64,000 nucleotides of DNA from Actinacidiphila oryziradicis (GTDB taxonomy: Bacteria > Actinomycetota > Actinomycetes > Streptomycetales > Streptomycetaceae): contig NZ_SUMC01000023.1 of NCBI RefSeq assembly GCF_005047355.1, positions 62,001 to 126,000 of the forward strand, read 5' to 3'. The position numbers and the translations under genes are program-made. Numbering within the stretch: position 1 is the stretch's first letter; the number at the start of each line of letters is the position of its first letter. Shown here in pieces: positions 43,322 to 52,663 of the stretch. The notes below the pieces were generated by a model. The model made no database searches, was not told the origin of the DNA, and saw only the letters and a list, made by a program, of their open reading frames with translations.

Positions 43322-44089
43322 TCACTTCTCCGGCGAGGTGCGGGCGGGCTGGAGGGTGCGGCGCTCGATGCGCTTGTCGGCGGGGTCCGCGGCGACCACC
43401 CGGTCGACGTAGACGCCGGGCAGGTGAATCGCGTCCGGCGGGATCTCGCCGGGCTCGACGATGCGTTCGGCCTCCACGAGGGTGATCCGGCCGGCCATCG
43501 CGCACAACGGGTTGAAGTTGCGGGCGGCGGCGTTGAAGACCGCGTTGCCGTGGCGGTCGGCGACTTCGGCCCGGACGAGAGCGAAGTCGGCGGTGATGGC
43601 CTCCTCCAGCAGATAGCGGCGGCCGCCGAACTCCCGTACCTCCTTGGGCGGGGAGGCATGGGCGATGCTGCCGTCGGAGGCGTACCGCCAGGGTAGGCCG
43701 CCCTCCTCGACCTGGGTGCCTACCCCCGCCGGGGTGAAGAAGGCCGGGATGCCTGCGCCGCCGGCACGCAGCCGCTCGGCCAGGGTGCCCTGCGGAGTGA
43801 GCTCCACCTCCAGCTCCCCGCTGAGGTACTGCCGGGCGAACTCCTTGTTCTCGCCGACGTACGAGGACGTCATCCGGGCGATCCGCCCGGCCCGCAGCAG
43901 CAGCCCCAGGCCCCAGTCGTCCACGCCACAGTTGTTGGAGACCACGCGCAGTCCCGCCGTACCCGCCTCGGCGAGGGCGGCGATGAGCGTCGAGGGGATG
44001 CCGCAGAGCCCGAAGCCCCCGACAGCCAGGACCGCACCGCGGGGAATGTCCTCGACGGCTCGCGTAGCCGAGTCCACCACCTTGTCCAT
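43322..44089 (-). CDS. scoA: Succinyl-CoA:3-ketoacid CoA-transferase subunit A
   Basis: A 255-residue alpha subunit. It reads GAVLAVGGFGLCGIPSTLI, VVSNNCGVDDWGLG, MTSSYVGENKEF and IPAFFTPAGVGTQ, all standard for this subunit, ending in the FNPLCAMAGRITLVEAE block. It is part of the 3-hydroxybutyrate/acetoacetate route with bdhA. GAGAGG precedes the ATG. The start lies only 13 bp from a MITE-like element, so the original promoter region has been displaced or replaced. Confidence 0.9.
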   Translation of the reverse strand: MDKVVDSATRAVEDIPRGAVLAVGGFGLCGIPSTLIAALAEAGTAGLRVVSNNCGVDDWGLGLLLRAGRIARMTSSYVGENKEFARQYLSGELEVELTPQGTLAERLRAGGAGIPAFFTPAGVGTQVEEGGLPWRYASDGSIAHASPPKEVREFGGRRYLLEEAITADFALVRAEVADRHGNAVFNAAARNFNPLCAMAGRITLVEAERIVEPGEIPPDAIHLPGVYVDRVVAADPADKRIERRTLQPARTSPEK

Positions 44090-44102
44090 ACCGTTGCCTC
44101 TC

Positions 44103-44260
44103 AGACCGACCGGCGAATGGGGAGCGGCGTCGCGGGCCGAAGGCTCTCGCCTGGCGGCGTTGTCCTCAGTCGCCGCAGCTCCGCCACGTCTCCTTCGTCC
44201 GCCTTTCCACGCACTGCCCTCGACCCGCTCCTTCACCCACCCCCATTTGCCGGTCGGTCT
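44103..44260. mobile_element. MITE-like element B (158 bp, 20-bp terminal inverted repeats)
   Basis: Left end AGACCGACCGGCGAATGGGG (44103-44122) and right end (44241-44260, reverse complement) match at 19 of 20 positions. Inside, CGGCGTCGCGGGCCGA and CGCCTGGCGGCGTTGTC, and near the right end CCCGCTCCTTCACCC, resemble blocks of element A at 38876. No coding frame. Target duplication not evident. It sits between the scoA ribosome site and the divergent livK region. Confidence 0.72.
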
Positions 44261-44554
44261 CGGGTGGGATCCATTTGGATCGATGCCGATGCCGCGGGCC
44301 CGCTGCTGGCCGAGGCGCCGGCATCCTCACTCTCCCCGGCACACTCCGGCACTGTCCATGTCGGCTGCCCACATCCACCGACGGAGCGAAGTGGAACGCA
44401 CCCACATACCGATCGAGCCTGGCGGCTCCTACGGTCGGGCAAACCACCACAGCGGGAAACCGCCGCGCCCGCGGCGACCACCCGGAGAGCGGCTCACACG
44501 GGACACGCCGCCTCCTCGTCGCCGATAGCGACAGACCCTCAGGAGCCGGCCAGC

Positions 44555-45793
44555 ATGCCTTCGAATCAGACAGACGCCAGAACGAAATCCGCCGTCGCGC
44601 TCGCCGCGATCGCCACGATCACCCTGCTGGCCGGCTGCGCCGCCGCCGGGACCGCGGGCTCCAGCAGCGCGGGCTCCGCCGGCAGTTCGGCGAGCGCTCC
44701 GGTGAAGGTGGGGCTGGTCTACTCCCGCAGTGGGCTGCTCGCTGCCTACGGCGCGCAGTACGAGCAGGGCTTCAAGGCAGGCCTGGACTACGCCACGCAT
44801 GGCACCGGAAAGGCCGGCGGCCACACCATCGAGCTCACCGAACAGGACGACGCGGGTGACCCGGCGAAGGCCGTCGCCGACGCGAAGGGCCTGATCGGAA
44901 AGGGCTACAAGATCCTCGCGGGGACCACCGACTCCGGAGTCGCCCTGCAGATGGCCCCGTTGGCCGCGCAGAACCAGGTGCTCTACATCGACGGTGCGGC
45001 GGCCAGTGACGGGATCACCGGCATCAACAAGTACACCTTCCGCTCGGGGCGGCAGTCCTACCAGGACATCCTCACCGCCGCCGCGATGCTGGGCGACGCC
45101 AAGGGCAAGAAGGTCACGGTGGTGGCCCAGGACACGGCCTTCGGACAGGCCAACGTGGCGGCGGTGAAGGCGGTGCTCGGGGCGAAGGGCGCGAGTGTGG
45201 GATCCGTGCTGGCCCCGCCCAGCGCCACCGATCTCACTCCCTTCGCCCAGCAGGTCAAGTCGGCCAAGCCCAGCCTGGTCTTTGTCGCCTGGGCCGGGGC
45301 CACCGCTCCCGCGCTGTGGACGGCGATGAACCAGCAGGGAGTCCTCGACTCCACGAAGGTGGTCACAGGGATGGCCGGCACCGCCTCCTACCCGGTCTTC
45401 GGGGCCGGCGGGAGCAAACTGTCGTTCCTCGCCCACTACTTCCCGGGTGCGGGCGGGGGCAATCCGGTCGAGACGGCGATGATCAAGGGCATCACCAAGG
45501 CGGGCGGCACACCCGACCTGTTCAGCCCGGACGGCTTCACCGCGGCGCAGATGATCGTGCACGCCATCGAGTCCGGCAGCGCCACCGACACCTCGGCGAT
45601 GGTCAAGTCGCTGGAGGGCTGGAGCTTCAACGGTGTCAAGGGCGCCGAGCAGGTCCGCGCTCAGGACCACGCCCTGCTCCAGCCGATGTTCGAGGCCCAG
45701 CTGACCGGCTCCGGCGCGACGGCCAGGCCGAAGCTGCTCAAGTCTCTCCCGATGTCAGCGGTCGCGCCGCCGTTGAAGAAGATGGCGGGCTGA
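44555..45793 (+). CDS. livK: ABC transporter substrate-binding lipoprotein, branched-chain amino acid type
   Basis: A 412-residue lipoprotein. The signal ends in the lipobox LLAGC (Cys near residue 28) and a Ser/Gly linker. The binding domain is the periplasmic type I fold: VKVGLVYSRSGLLAAYG, ILAGTTDSGVALQMAPLAAQ, VTVVAQDTAFGQANVAAVKA and LVFVAWAG. The homologous group takes branched-chain amino acids, amides, or small organic acids. With scoAB and bdhA beside it, 3-hydroxybutyrate or a related acid is a candidate; untested. The ATG follows AGGAG. Confidence 0.88.
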   Translation: MPSNQTDARTKSAVALAAIATITLLAGCAAAGTAGSSSAGSAGSSASAPVKVGLVYSRSGLLAAYGAQYEQGFKAGLDYATHGTGKAGGHTIELTEQDDAGDPAKAVADAKGLIGKGYKILAGTTDSGVALQMAPLAAQNQVLYIDGAAASDGITGINKYTFRSGRQSYQDILTAAAMLGDAKGKKVTVVAQDTAFGQANVAAVKAVLGAKGASVGSVLAPPSATDLTPFAQQVKSAKPSLVFVAWAGATAPALWTAMNQQGVLDSTKVVTGMAGTASYPVFGAGGSKLSFLAHYFPGAGGGNPVETAMIKGITKAGGTPDLFSPDGFTAAQMIVHAIESGSATDTSAMVKSLEGWSFNGVKGAEQVRAQDHALLQPMFEAQLTGSGATARPKLLKSLPMSAVAPPLKKMAG

Positions 45794-45795
45794 CC

Positions 45796-46602
45796 ATGGC
45801 TCCCCGGAACGCAACGGCACCCGCCGTCGCCGGGGGCGCGGCGACAGGGGCGACGACCGCCGCCCCTGTCCTGCGTCTGAGCGGTGTCGGCTGGGCGGTG
45901 GGCGGCGCCACCATCCTGCAGGGCGTCTCCCTGGACGTCCATGAAGGCGAGTTCCTGGCCTTCATCGGCCCCAACGGCGCCGGCAAGACCTCCCTGTTCA
46001 ACCTGATCAGCGGGCTCAGCCCGGTCACCAGCGGCACGGTCGAACTGGACGGCACCGATGTCACGGCCGAGTCCGTGTCCACGCGTGCCCGGAGGGGACT
46101 TGGCCGCACCTTCCAGACCTCCAGCCTCTGGCCCGGGATGACCGTGGCCGAGCACATCCGGCTGGCCGCGCAGGCAGCGACGGGCGGCTCGTACCGGTTC
46201 TGGCGCCGGGCCGGGCGGTACTCGGAACAGGTGCACCGGACCCTGGAGCGCACCGGACTCACCCACCGCGCCGACACGCCTGCCGGATCGCTGTCGCACG
46301 GTGAGAAGCGCAAGCTCGAACTGGCCGTCCTGCTGGTCGGCGAGCCTCGGCTGATGCTGCTGGACGAGCCGATGGCCGGCGTGAGCGCCGAAGAGGTGCC
46401 TGCCCTGACCGAGCTCATCCGCTCACTGCACCGGGACGAGGGCCGCACCGTGCTCATGGTCGAGCACCACATGGACGTCCTGCTGGGCCTGGCCGACCGG
46501 CTCGCCGTGATGCACCACGGCACCCTGCTGGCCCTGGACACCCCCCAGGCCGTGATGGCCGACACCACCGTCCAGCAGGCATACCTCGGGGAGGCACTGT
46601 GA
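45796..46602 (+). CDS. livG: ABC transporter ATP-binding protein, LivG-like
   Basis: A 268-residue ATPase. Walker A GPNGAGKTSL, signature LSHGEKRKLE, Walker B LMLLDEP, and the switch histidine in VEHHMD. This is the LivG member of the two-ATPase liv importer. ATG at 45796 follows the livK stop by 2 bp. An N-terminal Ala/Thr-rich stretch of about 20 residues precedes the domain. It overlaps livF by four bases (GTGA). Confidence 0.92.
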   Translation: MAPRNATAPAVAGGAATGATTAAPVLRLSGVGWAVGGATILQGVSLDVHEGEFLAFIGPNGAGKTSLFNLISGLSPVTSGTVELDGTDVTAESVSTRARRGLGRTFQTSSLWPGMTVAEHIRLAAQAATGGSYRFWRRAGRYSEQVHRTLERTGLTHRADTPAGSLSHGEKRKLELAVLLVGEPRLMLLDEPMAGVSAEEVPALTELIRSLHRDEGRTVLMVEHHMDVLLGLADRLAVMHHGTLLALDTPQAVMADTTVQQAYLGEAL

Positions 46603-47459
46603 CATCCGAGCTGACCGAGCCGTTGCTGACCGTGCGCGGACTGCGGGTCGTCATCGGCGGCCGGCACATCCTGCACGGCGTGGACCTGGACGTCGCCGCG
46701 AGCGGCGTCACCGCCCTGCTCGGCCGCAACGGCGCGGGCAAGACCACCACCGTACGGGGCATCCTCGGGCTCGTCCCCCGGACCGGCAGCGTGCTGCTCG
46801 GAGCCGAGGAAACCGTCCGGCTGGCCACCCACAACCTGGTCCGCCGTGGCATCGGGTACGCCCCCGAGGACCGCGGGGTATTCGCCTCGCTCACCGTCGC
46901 GGAAAACCTGCGGCTGGCCGAGCGAGCAGGGGCTGGGGAACCCGACTACCCGCTCGTCCACGAGCTTTTCCCCGAGCTGAGAACACGCGCCCGGCAAGCC
47001 GCAGGAACCCTCTCGGGCGGGCAGCAGCAGATGGTGGCCATCGCCCGCACCCTGCTGAACGGCAACCGGCTGATCATCGCGGACGAGCCCACCAAGGGCC
47101 TCGCCCCCAAGGTGGTCACCGAGGTCGCCCAGGTCCTGGAGCGGGCCGCCGAGGCCGTGCCCGTCCTGCTGGTCGAGCAGAACCTCGCCCTGGTACGCCG
47201 CCTCGCCGCACACTGCGCCGTCCTCGCGGACGGCCGGACCGTGCATCGCGGCCCCGCCGCCGCACTGCTCGCGGACGCCGACGCGCTGCGCCGCTTGCTC
47301 GGAGTGGGCCGCCACGACGCCGGCGCCCCGGCAGAAGCTCAGCCACGAACAGCGCTCGAACCCATGGCGCCACGACCGTCCGCAGCAGATGAGGACCGGC
47401 CGGCTGCCGCGGGCGCGGGGAACGCCGCAGGCACAGCGAACAAGGAGGCAACACCCTGA
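46599..47459 (+). CDS. livF: ABC transporter ATP-binding protein, LivF-like, with long tail
   Basis: A 286-residue ATPase: Walker A GRNGAGKTTT, Q-loop region GIGYAPEDRGVF, signature LSGGQQQMVAIAR, Walker B LIIADEP and VEQN. This is the LivF subunit, usually about 235 residues; here a hydrophilic Ala/Pro/Glu-rich tail of some 50 residues is added. GTG start overlaps livG; its stop overlaps the livH ATG by one base. Confidence 0.92.
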   Translation: MTSELTEPLLTVRGLRVVIGGRHILHGVDLDVAASGVTALLGRNGAGKTTTVRGILGLVPRTGSVLLGAEETVRLATHNLVRRGIGYAPEDRGVFASLTVAENLRLAERAGAGEPDYPLVHELFPELRTRARQAAGTLSGGQQQMVAIARTLLNGNRLIIADEPTKGLAPKVVTEVAQVLERAAEAVPVLLVEQNLALVRRLAAHCAVLADGRTVHRGPAAALLADADALRRLLGVGRHDAGAPAEAQPRTALEPMAPRPSAADEDRPAAAGAGNAAGTANKEATP

Positions 47460-48346
47460 TGGCCACGATCGTGCTGCTCACTTGCACCGGACTGGGACTG
47501 GGCGCTCTGTACTTCCTGGTGGCCTCCGGCCTATCGCTGATCTTCGGTCTGATGGACGTGCTGAACTTCGCCCATGGCGCCCTGCTCTCCATCGGCGCGT
47601 ACGGCGCCTGGTGGGCCGCCGGCGGGAACCTGCCCGGAGCCGGCCGGAGCGGATTCGGCTTCGTCCTGGCGGTGGCCTTCGGCACGGCGGTCGGCACCCT
47701 GGCCGCGGTCCTCCTCGAACTGGCCGTCATCCGCCCCCTCTACACCCGGCCTCGCGAACAGATCCTCGCCACCGTAGGCGTGGGCCTGGCCACGCCGGCA
47801 CTGCTCTCGGCGATCTGGGGCTCCGACGCCCGCACCTTCCCCGGCCCCGCAGCGCTCTCCGGTACCTTTCCGCTGCTCGGCGCGGCGATACCGGTCAACC
47901 GACTGGTGCTCGTCGCCGCCGCGCTGGTGGTGCTGGTGGCCCTCAGGCTCTTCCTCGGCCGGACCCGCCACGGCCTCGTTGTCCGCGCCGGCGTCGAGGA
48001 CCGGGCCATGGTCACCGCCCTCGGCATCGACGTACGCAAGGCGTTCACCCTGGTCTTCGCCATCGGCGGTGCCGCTGCCGCCCTCGCCGGCGCGCTCGGC
48101 GGCCTGTACTTCGGCTCGGTCGACCCCGGGCAGGGCACCTCGCTGCTCATCTTCGCGTTCGTCGTCGTCGTGATGGGCGGCATGGGCTCGATCACGGGAG
48201 CCGCAGTGGCCGCCGTCGGCGTCGGCCTCGTCCAGCAGTTCGCCAACTACTACACCGCCGCCGGCCTCGGCGACCTCGCGGTCGTCGTCATGCTCGCCGC
48301 ACTGCTGCTCATCCGGCCGCGCGGACTCACCGGGAGGCTCGCATGA
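47459..48346 (+). CDS. livH: ABC transporter permease, LivH-like
   Basis: A 295-residue membrane protein of the branched-chain permease family. It has about eight hydrophobic helices; FGLMDVLNFAHGALLSIGAYGAWW, GVEDRAMVTALGIDVRKAF and GMGSITGAAVAAVGVG follow the family order (NFAHG motif, EAA-like loop). It pairs with LivM to form the channel. Bases 47475-47711 recur exactly at 63764-64000. It overlaps livM by four bases (ATGA). Confidence 0.9.
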   Translation: MATIVLLTCTGLGLGALYFLVASGLSLIFGLMDVLNFAHGALLSIGAYGAWWAAGGNLPGAGRSGFGFVLAVAFGTAVGTLAAVLLELAVIRPLYTRPREQILATVGVGLATPALLSAIWGSDARTFPGPAALSGTFPLLGAAIPVNRLVLVAAALVVLVALRLFLGRTRHGLVVRAGVEDRAMVTALGIDVRKAFTLVFAIGGAAAALAGALGGLYFGSVDPGQGTSLLIFAFVVVVMGGMGSITGAAVAAVGVGLVQQFANYYTAAGLGDLAVVVMLAALLLIRPRGLTGRLA

Positions 48347-49473
48347 GCACCACCACGTCCACTGCTGAGCCGACCCGGCAGGAGGCCCCCGACCAGGCGA
48401 GGCCGCCGTCCTCGCCCGGCTGGCTGCGCCGTGCCGGTCACTGGTGGCCCGGCGTGCTCCTGCTCGTCCTGTTCATCGCCCCGTACAGCGCGCTGCAGGT
48501 GCCGGGCCTCTTCGACGGGCCGGTCGGCAGCCCGGGGACCCTGCAACTGCTGGCGCTCTGCCTGGTCTTCGGCGCCCTCGCCACCGGATACGACCTCCTG
48601 GTGGGCCGCCTCGGGCTGCTCTCCTTCGGCCATGCTCTGTACTTCGCCGCCGGCACCTACGCCACCAACACGATCATGCTCGAGGCGGGCCTGCCGTTCG
48701 TCGCGTCCGCCCTACTCGGGCTACTCGTCGGGGCCGTGCTGGCCGCGCTGCTGGGCTCGGTCAGCCTCCGGGTCACCGGTATCGGCTTCTCCATGGTCAC
48801 GCTGGCCTTCGCCCAAGCCGGGTCCATCCTCGTCCAACGGGATCCAGGTGGCATCACCGGCGGCGAGGAGGGCCGCGCCGCGCCGGCGCAGCAGCTGCCC
48901 GCCTCCCTGGTCGGCATCCAGCACACCGCCAACCTTTACTGGATCGCCCTGGCCTACCTGGTGGTCACCCTCGTGGCCGTGCACTGGGCGGTCCGCTCGC
49001 CCACCGGACGGGTCTGGGAGGGCATCAAGGAAAACGAGCGCCGGGTCGAGGTACTGGGTCTGCGGCCGTACGGCTTCAAGCTGCTCGCCTTCGTCCTGGC
49101 CGGGACCCTGGCGGCGCTCGGCGGCATCGTCTACCTGCTGCTCACCGGCGGCGCCACCCCGCAGACAACCACCTCGGACTTCACCCTGTCGCTCCTGGTG
49201 ATGGTGGTTCTGGGCGGCTCCGGCAGCCGCTGGGGACCGCTGATCGGCGGCGTCCTCTACACCTGGGCCGACCACCGGCTGGGCGACCTGGCCGGCTCCG
49301 GAACCGTGGCCGGGCTCCCGGCGGTGTTGCGGGTACCTCTCTCGCAGCCGCTCTTCCTGCTCGGCACGATCTTCGTCGTCATGGTCTACGTACTGCCGGG
49401 CGGGGTGGTACGGCTGCCCGGGCGCCTGCGCGAGGCGCGGACGAGCAAGAGGTCGCTCGGACAGGCGGGATAG
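48343..49473 (+). CDS. livM: ABC transporter permease, LivM-like
   Basis: A 376-residue membrane protein. GYDLLVGRLGLLSFGHALYF is the LivM GxxGxxSFGHA motif, GIGFSMVTLAFAQ and VWEGIKENERRVEVLGLRPYGFK carry the coupling loop. About nine hydrophobic helices. An N-terminal hydrophilic tail of 30 residues precedes the first. It completes the liv importer livK-G-F-H-M, all overlapping or nearly so, ending at a strong bidirectional terminator. Confidence 0.9.
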   Translation: MSTTTSTAEPTRQEAPDQARPPSSPGWLRRAGHWWPGVLLLVLFIAPYSALQVPGLFDGPVGSPGTLQLLALCLVFGALATGYDLLVGRLGLLSFGHALYFAAGTYATNTIMLEAGLPFVASALLGLLVGAVLAALLGSVSLRVTGIGFSMVTLAFAQAGSILVQRDPGGITGGEEGRAAPAQQLPASLVGIQHTANLYWIALAYLVVTLVAVHWAVRSPTGRVWEGIKENERRVEVLGLRPYGFKLLAFVLAGTLAALGGIVYLLLTGGATPQTTTSDFTLSLLVMVVLGGSGSRWGPLIGGVLYTWADHRLGDLAGSGTVAGLPAVLRVPLSQPLFLLGTIFVVMVYVLPGGVVRLPGRLREARTSKRSLGQAG

Positions 49474-49504
49474 CGCGAAAGAAGCCCGGTGCGGCCCTGA
49501 CTCC

Positions 49505-49546
49505 TGCCTCCGTTACCCCGCGCGGACGCGCGGGGTAACGGAGGCA
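49505..49546. terminator. Bidirectional terminator between livM and the PucR-type gene
   Basis: A perfect 19-bp stem, arms 49505-49523 (TGCCTCCGTTACCCCGCGC) and 49528-49546, with a four-base loop. It lies between converging genes and should stop both. Confidence 0.82.
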
Positions 49547-49548
49547 GA

Positions 49549-51462
49549 TCAGTGGCGGCCCGCGAACAGCCTCAGGCGCAGGGCGAGTTGGAGTTCCAGG
49601 GCCCGGTCCGGGTCGTCCCAGCCCTTTCCCAGCAGGGCTTCCACCCGCTCCAGCCGCTGTACGACGGTGTTGACGTGCAGGTGCAGCTGGTCTTTGGCCC
49701 GGGTAAGGCTGCCGCCGCAGGCGAAGTAGACGTCCAGGGTGTGGACGAGTTCGGTGCCGCGGCGGGCGTCGTAATCCAGGAGGGGACCGAGCGCGGTGGT
49801 GATGAAGCCGTCGACGTCGTGTGCGTTACCGAGCAGTACGCCGAGGAAGCCGAGGTCGGCGGCGTCGGCGCCATCGCCGGTGCGGCCCAGTACATGGAGG
49901 GCGCGAAGACAGCGGACGGCCTCGGCGTGACCGGCGGCGAGGGCCAGCGGCCCGGCGGCGGGGCCGGCGGCGGCCACCGTGACCGGCGCGGCCATGAGGT
50001 GGGTGAGCTGCGCCGCGGCGGCCCGGGCGGCCTCGCCGGGCGTCGTCCCGTCGTATGGCAGCAGCATGACGACGATCTCGGCGTGCTCGGTGCTGATACC
50101 TTCCCGGCCGAAGAGATACTGCCGGGCGGTCGCGGCGAGCTTGGCCCGTGCCGGGACGGCGGTTTCGGCAACGAGCACCAGGTGCGCACGGTCCAGATCG
50201 GTACCGAGCCGGCGGCCCCGTCCGACCAGCCCGTCCGGGTCGCGGTCGGGGGCGGTGAGCAGATCGGTGAGGAGTTCCCCGCGGATGCGGTTCTCGGCTT
50301 CGGCGACCGAACGGCGCAGCAGCAGGAGCAGCGCGGTGACCACGCCCGCGCGTTCGAAGACCCGGCGGTCGGGGTCCTCCAGCCGGGGCCGGGCGTGCAG
50401 CACGAGGCTGCCCAGCAGTTCCGGTCCGGCCAGTACTGCGCAGATCCAGCGGCCGCCACGGGGCACGGCTCGGCCGACGGCGCGCGAGTCGGCCACCGCG
50501 GCAGTCAGTTCCGCGGCGGCGATGTCCTGGTCGGTGCCGGTCCGGGCGAGCCGCGTGCCTTCGTGGTCGTGGACGGTAATGCCACCGCCGAGGAGTTCCG
50601 CGACGGCGGCGGCGACAGTGGGTACCTCACCGCCGCGCAGGACGATGTCGGTCAGCCGGTCGTGGGCCTCCTCTGCGCGCTGCATCGCTGCGGAGTGCTC
50701 GCGGATGACGGTGTTGGCGTCGGCCAGTTCTGCCAGGGCGGCATGTGTGTCGGCCAGGGCCTTGGCGGTATCGATGGCGATGGCGGCGTGCGCGGCGAGC
50801 GAGTTCAGCAGGGCCACTTCGTCCGGAGAGAAGTTGCGGGGGGCGCGGTCGGCGGCGAACAGTACGCCGATTACCTTCCCGCCATCGCGGGAACCCAGCA
50901 GCAGCGGCACGCCGAGGATGGCGACCAGCCCCTCTTCCTGTACCCCGGCATCGATGGTGTGGGTGTGCCGGAAGCGCTCGTCGGTGCGGTAGTCCGGGGT
51001 GGCGTAGGGGCGGGCGGTCTGCGCCACCAGGCCGCCGAGACCCCTGCCGAGCTCCAGCCGCAGAATCTGGAACAGCGGGGAGACCGAGCCGTCCGTGACG
51101 CGCATATAGGTGTCCCCGGCCTCCTCATCCGGGAGGGTGAGATACGCGGTGTCGGTGCCCAGCAGCATCCGGGCTCTTCGGACGATGGACCGCAGCACGG
51201 CGTCGAGGTCGCGCAGCGCGGCGAGGTCACCGGCGGTGTCGAACAGCGCGGCGAGCTCGGCCTCCCTGCGGCGGTGCTGGCCCAGGGTGCGGTGGACGCG
51301 CAGGGCAAGCCAGGTCGCGTCCTCGATCCCGATGAGTTGGTCCGGCCTCGCGTCGGCGGCGCGGGCAGCCGCCAGGGGACCTTCGAGGTCATCGGCGGGA
51401 GCGCCATCGGCGAGCAGTTCGAGGAGGCGGCGCAGCGCGGTGGCGATCAATGGTTCGGACAT
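49549..51462 (-). CDS. GAF-domain PucR/CdaR-type transcriptional regulator
   Basis: A 637-residue regulator. A GAF domain occupies about residues 85-230 (LDAVLRSIVRRARMLLGTDTAYL, VSPLFQILRL, GVPLLLGSRDGGKVIGVLFA). A helical linker leads to a PucR-like central region, and the C-terminal helix-turn-helix reads LVHTLDVYFACGGSLTRAKDQLHLHVNTVVQRLERVEALLG. Adjacent to the liv and sco genes and downstream of bdhA, it may sense a substrate of this route. An ATG at 51474 is an alternative start. Confidence 0.85.
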   Translation of the reverse strand: MSEPLIATALRRLLELLADGAPADDLEGPLAAARAADARPDQLIGIEDATWLALRVHRTLGQHRRREAELAALFDTAGDLAALRDLDAVLRSIVRRARMLLGTDTAYLTLPDEEAGDTYMRVTDGSVSPLFQILRLELGRGLGGLVAQTARPYATPDYRTDERFRHTHTIDAGVQEEGLVAILGVPLLLGSRDGGKVIGVLFAADRAPRNFSPDEVALLNSLAAHAAIAIDTAKALADTHAALAELADANTVIREHSAAMQRAEEAHDRLTDIVLRGGEVPTVAAAVAELLGGGITVHDHEGTRLARTGTDQDIAAAELTAAVADSRAVGRAVPRGGRWICAVLAGPELLGSLVLHARPRLEDPDRRVFERAGVVTALLLLLRRSVAEAENRIRGELLTDLLTAPDRDPDGLVGRGRRLGTDLDRAHLVLVAETAVPARAKLAATARQYLFGREGISTEHAEIVVMLLPYDGTTPGEAARAAAAQLTHLMAAPVTVAAAGPAAGPLALAAGHAEAVRCLRALHVLGRTGDGADAADLGFLGVLLGNAHDVDGFITTALGPLLDYDARRGTELVHTLDVYFACGGSLTRAKDQLHLHVNTVVQRLERVEALLGKGWDDPDRALELQLALRLRLFAGRH

Positions 51463-51655
51463 ACTTCTCGCCATCGTGACACACGGGACGGTTGGGGGGG
51501 TATGGCCTGGTGCTGCCCAGCCGGAGCGGATCGGGCGGCGCCTGGAGAGTACGCCGGTCGGGAGCGCGGTGAGTGCGGTTGCCGCGCCCGGCCCGGCCTC
51601 GTTCGCGGTGGGCCTGGGCCGTATCCGCGCGAGGCGCCGGACGTCGTGGAAGTCG

Positions 51656-52459
51656 TCACTGCGCAGTCCAGCCGCCGTCCAGGGGCAGTGAGGCGCCGGT
51701 GACGAAGCCGGAGTACGGACCGCACAGCCACAGCGCGGCCTCGGCAACCTCCTCCGGCTCGATCAGCCGCTTGATCGCGGTGCGCTCCAGCATCACCCGC
51801 TCCACCACCTCCGCGGCCGGAATGCCATGGGCGAGCGCCTGGTCTGCGATCTGGTCCTCCACCAGCGGGGTGCGGACATAGCCCGGATTGATGCAGTTGC
51901 TGGTCACGCCGTACGGGGCGGCTTCCAGGGCGACCACCTTGCTCAGCCCCTCCAGGGCATGCTTGGCGGTGACGTACGCGGACTTGAAGGGACTGGCCCG
52001 CAGTCCGTGCACCGAGGAGATGTTGATGACCCGCCCCCAACCGCTCTCGTACATGTGGGGCAGGGTGCGGCGCAGGATCCGGAACGGGGCTTCGACCATC
52101 ACGCGCTGAATCAGCGCGAAGCGGTCCGGCGGGAACTCGTGGACCGGAGCGACATGTTGCAGGCCGGCGTTGTTGACCACGATGTCCGCGTCGTCCGGCA
52201 GGGCGTCCACGGCGTCCGGGACGGACAGATCGACCACATGTGCGACGCCGCCGATCTGCTCGGCCACCGCTTTCGCTGCCTCTGCCGCCCGGTCCACCAC
52301 GTACACCCGGGCACCGGCGGCAGCAAGGGCCGTGGCGCAGGCGCGCCCGATCCCGCTGGCCGCGCCGGTGACCAGCGCCGTGCGCCCGAGCAGGAAACTG
52401 TCGCGATCGGGCCTTGAACCGGCAGACGGTCCGTTGCCGGGCTTGTGGGTACTCTCCAT
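51656..52459 (-). CDS. bdhA: 3-Hydroxybutyrate dehydrogenase
   Basis: A 267-residue SDR. TGAASGIGRACATALA binds NAD, VVNNAGLQHVAPVHEFP is characteristic of 3-hydroxybutyrate dehydrogenases, ISSVHGLRASPFKSAYVTAKHA holds the Ser-Tyr-Lys set, and NCINPGYVRTPLVEDQI and GASLPLDGGW close the family pattern. It oxidises 3-hydroxybutyrate to acetoacetate, the substrate of ScoAB. It is upstream of the PucR-type gene on the same strand. Confidence 0.9.
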   Translation of the reverse strand: MESTHKPGNGPSAGSRPDRDSFLLGRTALVTGAASGIGRACATALAAAGARVYVVDRAAEAAKAVAEQIGGVAHVVDLSVPDAVDALPDDADIVVNNAGLQHVAPVHEFPPDRFALIQRVMVEAPFRILRRTLPHMYESGWGRVINISSVHGLRASPFKSAYVTAKHALEGLSKVVALEAAPYGVTSNCINPGYVRTPLVEDQIADQALAHGIPAAEVVERVMLERTAIKRLIEPEEVAEAALWLCGPYSGFVTGASLPLDGGWTAQ

Positions 52460-52663
52460 GACCGGAAACGCTAAGGAGGATATTGCGGGGATCCCATGTG
52501 AGGTGCAGCCACAGTCTATCGCCCGGACGTAGCGGACGACCCCATATGATTCTCGCGCCGCGCCCGACAGTACGGGCCTATACGCGAGACCCCGCGATGA
52601 ATCGATTCAGGTGACACAAGCCCCCCAATCACCCGACTCTTGATCCCGAATCAGGAACGCTCC

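Noticed and set aside
49552..51702. Long plus-strand frame opposite the PucR-type gene
   Set aside because: Gly/Val/Glu-rich shadow, no domain; the opposite strand has GAF and a helix-turn-helix in order.
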